A DNA stretch of 64,000 bases, from NCBI GenBank assembly GCA_030533445.1, contig CM060069.1, forward strand, positions 28,583,337-28,647,336, read 5' to 3'. Below, piece after piece: positions 12,001-21,181 of the stretch. Source of the DNA: Cyprinodon diabolis (lineage: Eukaryota > Chordata > Actinopteri > Cyprinodontiformes > Cyprinodontidae). The translations under genes were made by a program, and so were the position numbers. Positions within the stretch are counted from its first letter, which is position 1, and every line of letters begins with the position of its first letter. The notes beneath the pieces were generated by a model. It worked only from the letters and a program-made list of their open reading frames with translations, was not told the DNA's origin and ran no database searches.

Positions 12001-13888
12001 GCCAGATGGTCGCCAGGGATGCAGCTTCTCAATAAGTCCTGTCCATGCCCTTACACGGTCATGATAGCTCAGAGGATAGGGCTTAAAAGTGCTAATGTTT
12101 CCATCTACTTCTCAGCATCAGAATGCTTTCTGAGCTCTGATCATCGGAGCAAACTAAAGCTGGAGCTTTAGCTTTAGTTTACTCTGATGATCAGGTTGTT
12201 TTCCCAGGGAAATCCCGGGTTTATTTCCTCTGGGAGTCAAACCTCATCTTGCCCCTTTTCTCATACATTGAGTTCCGCACTCACTCTCCTCTATTGCCTC
12301 AAGTTCTTGACCAACTGTATGCACACACAGTGACACAATCCCAGTCACAGTACAAATGATAAATATACACAGAGAGGCTACTTTAAATAACAAACTGCAA
12401 ATATTACGACAGCAGGACGTCGTAATTTGTCATAAAAATATTTTATGCAACCAGATAGTTACTGGTGTGTAGAATTAAAAAGAAAACTCTAATAACTGTG
12501 TATTTTTAATCCAAACAAATGCATTCATCTTTGTAGCTACAGCTCCCCGCTGAAGGATTCATAGGCTTTGAACATTGTCCTAATTTGGCCACAAACTTCC
12601 AACACATTTTAGTGGTATTTTTTGGTATAGATCAACAAAGTATTTAATCTAAATCCAATTCTGTACCTTTCTGTGCAGTTATAGGTGCAGATCTTTTGTA
12701 TTTATTAATTTCAGTAGTGACTTTATACATCTAGGTATTGAAATAAGAACTATTCTTCTCTGCAAAATCAGTCAGATGTGTCTGAAAATCCTTCTTTTAG
12801 GTCTTGGCTCCATATTCTCTGGTGGATTTAAGTCTGATGTTTCACTGACTTACTGTTTAAGCAGTTTTTGACCAGATTGGTTGTTTCTGCTGGGTGGAAA
12901 AATGCATCCTTCTCCTCACATTATGTTTCTATCAAAGAGTTTAATGTTTAGGATGTTTTTTTAGATGATTGATGATAAAGTTCTTTCTCAGATGTTCAAA
13001 GCTCATAATTTTTTTCCAACCAAACCACTCCTTTATCCTTGACGAGGCTGGCCCTCCTGTTGCTGTTTGATCACTAACTGAGCTCTGATGCCTTCATAAA
13101 CCAGCTGCATCTCAGATTAAATTACAGCAGGCAGATAATTAGCCCAAAAAACAAGACTTAAGTGAATTTCTCAATTTTCCTCAAATCCACAAATTCAAGC
13201 AAAACTTTTTGTTTGAAAAAACATTTCATATCTTGCTTTATCTGATAATTTTGCAATGTTTAATGCTGGTCTATGTGATAAATCCCCTCTACAACACTGT
13301 TTGTGATTCAATGTGACCGAATATGAGTAGCAAGGAGCATATAATCTTTTCCAAACCTCCCTTTGTATTTTTGTTTAGAGGCTGAAGAAATCATTGTTTT
13401 ATGCTTTGAGGTTAAATGGATATAAAATGGAAACGGTTGAAATAATCTGATGAACCACAGAAGGGTTCAAACTGCATTTGGTAGCTCTTCTTGTCATCAT
13501 AGGGAGCAAACTATGAACTGTCCATTTTCAGCTATCATGGTACCGGTGCTGTGTTCCTCTCAAGTACAGTACTATGATAACTGAAGATTGGCAGTGCCAT
13601 CACAAAACACTCCCCATCTGACTCAGGTAATGTTCAAAGATTATAAAGGGATGATTAAAATACTCAAAATATGCAGGTTTTTATTGCACATCTGATAAAC
13701 TCTTTTTCTTATTTATTTATTTTTAATCATACAGGATCGAGTTCCTGAGGCACATCAGAGATTTCTTCCAGATTATGTTCAAGATCGAAGCCCAGAAGCC
13801 TCTAGAAGACGAGCGGAAAGGAGGAGATAAAGTTCTGATGACCTGCGTCGGTGTCGGCTATAGTAATATAAGCAAAACTGTTAAATAA
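3013..13888 (+). CDS. rcl1: RNA 3'-terminal phosphate cyclase-like protein (Rcl1), complete
   Basis: Nine coding exons: 3013-3142, 3442-3513, 3623-3798, 4826-4900, 5047-5171, 5412-5537, 5674-5830, 11165-11268, 13735-13888. They sum to 1,119 nt, or 372 aa, close to the ~373 aa of vertebrate RCL1. The product matches RCL1 along its whole length, including NFFRQRLVLSTLSGKHVKI near the N-terminus, YQPGLLYGGSVEH, APGGGGEVVF, the TDHMKG and LPEDLGRNCA blocks, and a C-terminus ending SNISKTVK. In this family Rcl1 is a nucleolar protein that resembles RNA cyclases but lacks cyclase activity. It works with Bms1 in early pre-rRNA processing and 40S subunit assembly. The start ATG has A at -3 and G at +4. 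Intron 7 is 5.3 kb and intron 8 is 2.5 kb; the others are short. The stop codon overlaps a poly(A) signal. Confidence 0.96.
5831..11164 (+). other. rcl1 intron 7 (5.3 kb)
   Basis: A clean donor (GTATGG) follows exon 7 and a TTAG acceptor precedes exon 8. The interior holds the TTAA-flanked inverted-repeat element at 8283-8710 and degenerate dispersed-repeat fragments. One example is a segment near 6240-6330 resembling the CAGGGCAACACAG block common in fish repeats. A region near 9190-9265 ends like other TTAA-type fish repeats. Open frames here show no recognisable protein similarity. No further gene is supported. Confidence 0.8.
8283..8710. mobile_element. MITE with ~120 bp terminal inverted repeats and TTAA target site
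   Basis: The left end (AGGGGAACGCC, 8283 onward) and the right end (GGCGTTCCCCT, ending 8710) are inverted copies. The inversion extends about 115-120 bp inward, through a shared segment near 8340-8395 and 8590-8650. TTAA sits directly outside both ends (8279-8282 and 8711-8714). A TTAA duplication is typical of piggyBac-type transposons, so this is probably a piggyBac-mobilised MITE. At 428 bp it has no coding capacity. The family assignment rests only on the TTAA site. Confidence 0.75.
12130..12196. repeat. Short imperfect inverted repeat in rcl1 intron 8
   Basis: CTGATCATCGGAGCAAACT and AGTTTACTCTGATGATCAG are inverted copies around the AAAGCTGGAGCTTT centre, giving a ~25 bp stem. It could be the remains of a small MITE. 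Nothing else nearby indicates a function. Confidence 0.6.
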
Positions 13889-13900
13889 AATATTTTTATT
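13884..13900. terminator. Overlapping two-strand poly(A) signals between rcl1 and the annexin gene
   Basis: AATAAAATATTTTTATT is nearly palindromic. On the + strand it holds AATAAA at 13884-13889, which shares the TAA stop of rcl1. On the - strand it holds AATAAA at 13895-13900. A second - strand signal (TTTATT on +) sits at 13925-13930. The two convergent genes therefore appear to end within a few tens of bases of each other, and rcl1 would have an extremely short 3' UTR. Real cleavage sites cannot be seen in genomic sequence. Confidence 0.6.
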
Positions 13901-14155
13901 TTGTAAATGTTGATTTGTGAATGTTTTATTTCTTTCAGCCTGATAACTTAAAAAAAGTTATGGCTGAAAACATTCAACTGCAAAATGTTAACAGTACAGA
14001 ATATCATTGAAAAATAAGACCTGTTTAGGGAATAAACAGAATGTCTGGATGATTTCCATTCATTCAGGTTAAGATCTGGCACTCATTAGATCTTCTGTTG
14101 GTTATGGGTCATCCTTTCTCCAGGCTGTATGTGAGGATATGGATGATTGAAGAAG

Positions 14156-17100
14156 TCAGTCTTCGTGGCCACACAGCTGCATGAGGGCTTCACCGTAATT
14201 ACCTGACACTTCAGTCTGCACATGCATAAAGATATAAAGAGAAGAAATTAGTGAATTTTTAATAATAAAAACACAAAGAAACCAGACATTTAAGCATATG
14301 AGCTTAATGATTAAACTAAATCCAGCTGGAGTACTGACCTCTAGCTTGTTGTAGAGGGTAAATCCAAACAGTTTCTTGTATTCCGCTTTAATATCCTTTA
14401 AATCGATTTCGGAGCGACTGACCACGATCCTCGTCAGCGTTGACTCTGTGGTTCCAGCTCCCTGAATGAAGCAGGACATAAACTGCTTCAGAAATCTCAT
14501 TTATTTGATGCACTTTGCTTTAAATGTGCAGTTTCACCATTTTTTTTGCTTTAGTTTCCTGCCGCCTTTGTATCAACAGTAAAACATGGCCTAACATTCC
14601 TTTCCACACCACCAACCAATAACAGGCTGATTTGGCACAAATGTATGAGACTTAGTTGGTAGCTGTTTGTTTTTAAATAGTTGATTTTTACCTTCGTGGC
14701 CTTGAAGAGCCTCTCAGCGAAATATGCAGGGGCACTCTTGACACACTTAACTAGATGGAGAATAAATCAAGGTTGATATTCAAAGGATCCTAATAGATGA
14801 AGATGCCTTGTATTTGTGCTGTTAAAAATTTCTCACCAATGGCAACAAGAAGTTTCTCCAAATCTCCAGACATCTCGCTCTCAATGCTTTCCTGCAGAGT
14901 TTTTTTGCTAATGTTCTTGTACTCGATCAAAGCTGAAGGAACACAACAGAAAAGTGTTTTTTTACTTTTCAATATCAGTGATTGGTTTATTTAAAAGGTT
15001 GATATGCTTTTAATAGAATAGAAAATCCCTCTATTGTCCCACAATGGGGAAATTGTGACGTTCCAGCAGTAAAAGGTTATAGCAGAAGTGGTCACATAAT
15101 TTGGAGTTTAGAAAGTGTATAAAAATAACAGAATAAATAACAGTTAGGAAAATAAATAAGTACTGTGCAGTGTTTTTACAAAATAAATGTTCTGTATCTG
15201 GAGAGTAAATCAATAAACGGCTGTGGACATCTTTACAGTAATGGATGTGTGAAAAATAGCAACGTCAGAGATGTGCATAATGACAGCAGCATGTTATATA
15301 AGTGAGCAAGAGAGAAACTGCATAATTCAGCATGAATGTAACGACTTATTGAGGTTGTTGGGAACAGTGGTGGTTATAGTCTTAGAGCTGCTGGGAGGAA
15401 GGATCTGTGATAACGCTCCCTGGTGCATTTAGAGTGCAGCAGTCTGTCATTGAAGGAGCTTTCCAGCTCTGCACAGCTTTATGTTTGTGGTGGGAGACAT
15501 TATCCAACAGAGAGGTTAATTTAGTAAGGATCCTTTTGTTTCCCACCTCCTGCACAGAGTCCAGAGGGCATCCAATCACAGAGCTAGCCTTCCCGATCAC
15601 CTTATCCAGCCGCTTTCCCTCAGCTACAGATAAGCCACTACAGCTACAGATAAGCCTTCTGACTTCTTAGTTCTTACAATACTTCTTATTGATAAGAACT
15701 ATGGCCACCGAAAAAATGACTTAATTACTATTAAACTCAATTCTGCACAGAAAGATCAAGCAAGTTGGGTCAATTGTTGCACAGTTGTAAAAATGCTTAT
15801 TGGAAATACCTTGTGGGTAAGCCTGTTTAATTTCCCTTAACTAGAGTCATCTGTACAGATGAATGTTTGTTAAGGAATCATGCCACCGCTGTGGAACGCC
15901 TTCATATGTCTCGACCAACTTTTGTCGTCTTATGCGACCTTGTTGGTCACTGACAATTCACAAGGACCACAGGCAGGTAGCTGAGTCTTCTCGCTGCAAC
16001 CCAATAGTTTCTTCTTTCTCTATCCAACCAGAAGGAAACCTTTTCCAGTTAGCACCCTCTCCCTCACCCCACTTGACTAAATACAAACAGCTTCTTGTTC
16101 CCTGGGCTGTTCTTTAAGTGTCCTGAATAAATTTTCTATTAATTCCATTTTGACAGATGTTGGTAAAATACTGGCCCAGCTAAATCACTTCTACTTAAAT
16201 ACGTTTAAAGCAACAATGATGTAACCTAGAACATTTAAAATGTCCTTTATGCATCAGTTTGCCTCTGAACTGAGAAAAAAAGAAGTTATATCAATAGAAT
16301 AATAAGAGTTTAGCGTCTTTCTCCATTTATATATTATTTATCCCTCACTGGGACAAATAAATGGCATAATGGTCTCAATTATTCTACGCTGTCCTGTTTT
16401 AAAAAAGGAATACCTAAATATAATTAAAGGTCAATCTTATTTATAACATTCCTTCCCATGATTTCCATTTTACATGGACAGTAAAAAATGAGTTAAGCTG
16501 GATATTTACTGAGAAGAAATAACAGCTAAACCCACTTTGTTGAAGCTGAGGAACACTCCTGTGGCACAAGATGTCGATGAACTTCTCCTCATCCGTTCCC
16601 CATTTCTTTTCACCAGCCTCATACAGCACCTGTGGGGGACAAGTTTGGCCTCTTAGGGTTTCACAGGCTTTTTGGCTAAATAATTGTCAGTGAAATCACT
16701 AGAGGGAAAGCTACCTTTAAAAGGCAGAAAGCTAAGTTAAGAAGACATTAATTAAAAATATCAAAGGTTACCTTAGCGTCTGCTTTAGCTTTGGCTGTGT
16801 CCACGTTTGTGCTCTCATCTCTCTTTCCCTGTAAAAGCAGATGGATGCATGTGGCATTAAATCAGTGAAGATCAATCAAAAGGGGTGGCATCTCTTTCAA
16901 CAATTAACCTTAAAAGGTCTAATATGTCTGCAAATAGACGTGGAGATATTTTCTCTGAATTTAACCTTCTGGTTATTCCTATTAATTTACTGTATCTTGC
17001 ACAAGGTTAATTTTAAACAGATGATTTAGATGATAAATCTTTGCCTTCCAAGCATTCAGCAATCAGCCTGTTTGGATATAGTTCCATTCTAGCAATATCT

Positions 17101-20100
17101 TTGGCAGCTTAATGCATCCCTACCTTCTAAATAAATGTGCTGCTGCAGGGAGTGCCGCAAACACAGCCTGGTTACAGTTTTATCTACAGTACCTCAGCCA
17201 AGATGAGAAGTCCTTTGCCATAAACTCCAGATACCTCCGACTTCAGATCATGAGTCATAACTCTTCCAGTCTCTTTAATGAAATGAAAAAATCTGATGAA
17301 TTTCACATTTTTGTAAAAAACAAAAGACATTCTAAACCAGCTATGAAATATTCCTGAGAAGCTTCAGTGACTAAGTTTTCTTTTTGTTTATTGACCCACC
17401 TTTCATGTATGCATCAGACATTGCTTTAATCTGTTTGTTGGATCTGGAAGCGAAGATTTCTGTAAGAGTACTCTCAGTGGTTCCTGGACCCTGGATTTTA
17501 AAATAAAATGCAATATTTTAGTGAAAACTAAGCCTTAATGAACAAATATGACTTATTTAGGAATAAACTGTGATCATGTGTTCTTTTGACCCCCAAAACC
17601 TGATTGAAAACATAGCCTGGTGCATTAAATTCAGCTGTTAAGCACATTTTGCTTTGATATTATTGATAAATCTCACCTTCATGGCTTTCATGACTTCATG
17701 ACAGTCGTAGACAGCAGGAGGCGTTACCAGAGCGACTAACAAGTCCTCAAAGTCTCCATGGGTGTCACCTTCCAGGTCAGCCACTAATGTCTAATAAGAA
17801 TGACAACAAATGTTCTAAATGTTTCCCATTAGATCCAAAAAACTAAACAACTTTCTGTTTGTTAGTTTTAAATACAAAAACCCTTTATTTCTGTTTGTTC
17901 ATTTTTATTTTGCCTACTCAAAGAAACCGATACTGCACACTGAAACAAAGTATTGGCTGCATTATGCTGTGGTGAAGGTGTTTAGAGTTAATGGGGAGTT
18001 GGTTAAAAGTAAGTATTCTGGATTTAACCTCTGTTAAAGGCTAAAACCGGGGTGATCCTCTAACAGGAGAACTCTAATCACCCCGGCAGAGCTACAATGA
18101 AATGAGTTACGTAAAAGCAACAGTATATATGTTATATAATTCAATCTAACTTTCATTATTTGCATAAGCAAAGCTACTAGAGATGAAAACAAAACAGTTG
18201 TAATGTGGTTTAAATGTATTAACATAAATACAAATGCATGACTCACTTTTAGGTTTTGTGTTTTAAGCATTTTTTCCCATTTATTCACTTATTTGTGTTG
18301 GTCTATCCCACCAAAAACCAATATAGCACAAAGGGGTTTGAATACTTTTTTGAGTCACATACCCTTCCGGTGGCTTTCTGATAAGCTGCGCTGATAAGCT
18401 GACGCTGGGCGTTACTTCTTTGGGTCAGAACCTCAATCAGTGTTTTTTCTGTTGTACCTATGATGATTAAAGAAACAATATGCTGATGAAGGTTCTCAGT
18501 CATCCAGGTCATAGTCATTCTGTAAAAATTCAAAAAATCTCGTTTTGCCACCTCTCCAGGAAGCTTTCTCAATTCAAATGTCTGGATCCGCAGTGAGTTT
18601 GAGTCTTATATGGACAAGGCCTTGTATTGCTTGGAAACATGCAAATGGTAACCAATGAATGGGTCGTTTAGTTCCATCGTTAGCCTGTAATATCTGAACC
18701 TGTCTATGATTCTAGGGGTCGGTCGTTAAAGGGGGGATTGTCTCCTGTAATACCTGAAACCTGTCTATGATTGTTAAGGGTCGGTCGTTAAGGAGGTATT
18801 GTTCACCGGCTGGAGCGGGTAGGTCCCTCGTTCCTCTGTGATGGGGTGGGGGGTTTGGTGATATCTGGAAAGGATCATGTCTATGATTGAATTGTATGTT
18901 TTTGGAAGCTGGAATCTGAGTCCACCACCTCTGTTTAAAGTTGTTTTTTCTCTCTTAACATAGATGGCTTCCTTCACGCCCCTCTCAAACCACCTATTTT
19001 CTTTATCCAGAATATGGACATTCTGGTCCTCAAAAGAATGTCCTTTGTCCACAAGGTGTAGGTGTACTGCGAAGTCTTGTCCAGAGACTGATTGCTGATT
19101 TGATAAAAGTCCAGTTTGGATATCCACAGTTTCGGAGAGCATCTTTGATGTGTTTCTGTTCTTTTTGCTTCCCATCTGTTTTAGTAGGGACATGTTCTGC
19201 CCGGTGTTTTAAGGTTCTGATGACTGAGAGTTTGTGTTCCAGTGGGTGGTGTGAGTCAAAGTTAAGTATCTTCTTTTTGACTCAACTGTGGATATCCAAA
19301 CTGGACTTTTATCAAATCAGCAATCAGTCTCTGGACAAGACTCCGCAGTACACCTACACCTTGTGGACAAAGGACATTCTTTTGAGGACCAGAATGTCCA
19401 TATTCTGGATAAAGAAAATAGGTGGTTTGAGAGGGGCGTGAAGGAAGCCATCTATGTTAAGAGAGAAAAACCAACTTTAAACAGAGGTGGTGGACTCAGA
19501 TTCCAGCTTCCAAAAACATACAATTCAATCATAGACATGATCCTTTCCAGATATCACCAAACCCCCCACCCCATCACAGAGGAACGAGGGACCTACCCGC
19601 TCCAGCCAGTGAACAATACCTCCTTAACGACCGACCCTTAACAATCATAGACAGGTTTCAGGTATTACAGGAGACAATCCCCCCCTTAATGGCAATCCCC
19701 CCTTTAACGACCGACCCCTAGAATCATAGACAGGTTCAGATATTACAGGCTAACGATGGAACTAAACGACCCATTCATCGGTTACCATTTGCATGTTTCC
19801 AAGCAATACAAGGCCTTGTCCATATAAGACTCAAACTCACTGCGGATCCAGACATTTGAATTGAGAAAGCTTCCTGGAGAGGTGGCAAAACGTCTTCAAA
19901 TCTTGAAAACCAAGTCCAGTGGATATTGTTTGAATTTTTACGGAATTAAAGAAACAACAACAAAAATAAAAGATTTTGCATTATTTTATAGAAATTATAT
20001 AAAAAAAAAAATCATTTGAACTTTGCATTATGGCCCTTAAATAGGGCCTATGTGTTTCTGAATTGTTACCAATTGTTTTAGTGATTTAGTGTATCTATAA

Positions 20101-21181
20101 AAGAGCTATAAAAGAGCCTGATGCCTGTAACTTATTAACTCACCAAGCCCCTCTATGGCTTTCCTCAGAGCAGCAACGTCTTCGTCTACCTTAAAATTCG
20201 CCTTTTCCTTGACAGTTCCTCTTGCATTAGACTAGAAAATGAATTAAAAAGTTAACACATTATATATAGGACAGGTACCAGTCAACTATGCAATGCAATT
20301 AAAAACAAGTTGTTATTTTTTAGATTAAAAAAGGCCGCTTTGATTCAATAAAAAAAAAAAAAGAAAAGCTGCCTCTTCATACATAACCTACATATGTGCA
20401 GGGGCAGAGCTAGATGGGGAGCCAGGGGTGGCCATAAACTGTAATACTCTCAAGTGGAATATTCAAAACATTTTGTGGTTAATTACACACATCAATATAC
20501 TAACATCAAAGATGATAAGTACAGAATTCACGCTCTTTTCAGAACTAGATTTTATGTTTTATGGGGTGAAGAGAAAGTCATCTAGGAGTCTTCAGGGAAA
20601 TCAAAGATAAATAACAATTTTAATAAAAACTTATCAAATTATCAATTAATGTAGATATTAGTGCTTGTAAATATTCATTTTATGTAGAATGTTTATTGAT
20701 ACAAGTAGGTAAGTAATGAAAATGGAAAAGATTTACACCCAAGAAATCAATTTGTTAGCAAAGGCTGTAGGAAAGTATAGTTAGTCTTTATTTAGAAAAT
20801 ATGGATATTTTGCACATATTATTTTTCCTGTTCGAACAGTGTAGATTGACCGTGAGGTTCTGGTGCCGATCCGCTTTCGGCCCCCCTCAGTGTACATTGT
20901 TTGATGCCTGACCCCTTATAGAAAAATTCTGGCTAAGCCTCTGCATATGTGGGCAACAAAGTATTTCTTTGGATAAAAGTTTAAGTAAACTCTGAAGGTT
21001 TAAATAAGTAAATAAGTAGGTTCAACTTACAGTTGTAGTCAGTGAGGAGGGGGAATCTAAGAGCAGGTTCAGATCATCCTGCATCACAAGTTGAGAGAAA
21101 TTGCATTTTATTCCCAACAAAAACATCAGATTAAATAATTACAGGTATTTTTCAAAAACTCACCCAAACAAAGTCAGACAT
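14156..21181 (-). CDS. anxa3: Annexin, most like annexin A3, complete
   Basis: Thirteen coding exons, in transcript order: 21181-21164, 21078-21031, 20231-20144, 18457-18363, 17790-17677, 17490-17400, 17272-17193, 16828-16772, 16629-16536, 14932-14837, 14750-14692, 14461-14339, 14215-14156. They sum to 1,023 nt, or 340 aa. The product has a short N-terminal tail (MSDFVWDDLNLLLDSPSS) and four annexin repeats. Type II calcium-site loops are visible as GLGTTE, GPGTTE, KWGTDE and GAGTTE. Annexins bind acidic phospholipids when calcium rises and act on the inner face of membranes. RGTVKEKANF, QRSNAQRQL, LYEAGEKKWGTDE and VSRSEIDLKDI fit annexin A3 best; A4 is the nearest alternative. A noncoding first exon ends at 21507 and splices to 21205. 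The gene converges with rcl1. Family is near certain; the A3 label is about 75% sure. Confidence 0.9.
15010..15665 (-). mobile_element. LINE 3'-end fragment (L2/Rex-like)
   Basis: Read on the - strand, this intronic block ends in a CCCCATTGTGGGACAATAGA segment followed by an A-rich tail, as fish LINE 3' ends do. The segment with the CAGAGTCCAGAGGGCATCCAATCACAG core also belongs to this repeat. A related copy in the same orientation lies at 47428-47705. No intact reverse transcriptase is present. The family name is from memory of similar fish LINE tails and is tentative. Confidence 0.5.
18774..19193 (-). pseudogene. Penelope-like endonuclease C-terminal fragment, left arm
   Basis: An open frame of 139 codons holds the C-terminal end of a Penelope-like protein, downstream of the GIY-YIG core. 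It contains KGHSFEDQNVHILDKENRW and WFERGVKEAIYVK and ends TSLTTDP. The reverse transcriptase and most of the endonuclease are missing, so it cannot be autonomous. It differs from the right-arm copy at a few residues (for example F versus S after SGQD). Confidence 0.8.
19288..19641 (+). pseudogene. Penelope-like endonuclease C-terminal fragment, right arm
   Basis: This 117-codon open frame is the inverted twin of the left-arm fragment, with the same C-terminus (TSLTTDP). It starts abruptly inside the protein, at MDIQTGLLSNQQ, where the homology between arms begins. It is a 5'-truncated remnant inside the insertion at 18479-19944. Confidence 0.8.
20399..20943 (+). mobile_element. Non-autonomous hAT element, complete, 545 bp
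   Basis: The left end CAGGGGCAGAGCTAGA and the reverse complement of the right end CAGAGGCTTAGCCAGA form imperfect terminal inverted repeats. An 8 bp target-site duplication CATATGTG lies at 20391-20398 and 20944-20951. An 8 bp duplication with CAG-starting ends is the hallmark of the hAT superfamily. The element has no transposase and sits in an annexin intron. Related copies lie at 1-375 and 41971-42885. Confidence 0.88.

Larger units (their letters stand above)
18479..19944. mobile_element. Penelope-like retroelement fragments in a head-to-head inverted arrangement
   Basis: The two arms (about 18540-19133 and 19279-19885) are inverted copies separated by a ~145 bp centre. Each arm encodes, reading outward, the C-terminal part of a Penelope-like reverse transcriptase/GIY-YIG endonuclease protein (recognisable by KGHSFEDQNVHILDKENRW and WFERGVKEAIYVK). 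The whole insert is flanked by a 13 bp direct duplication ATTAAAGAAACAA at 18466-18478 and 19945-19957. It was therefore inserted as one unit. Penelope-like elements are known for such inverted or tandem terminal structures, for 5' truncation and for variable target duplications. The insert lies in an annexin intron, about 20 bp from the acceptor of the exon at 18457-18363. Confidence 0.85.

Noticed and set aside
15407..15670. Open frames on both strands at 15.4-15.7 kb
   Set aside because: They fall inside a LINE 3' untranslated fragment and match no protein.
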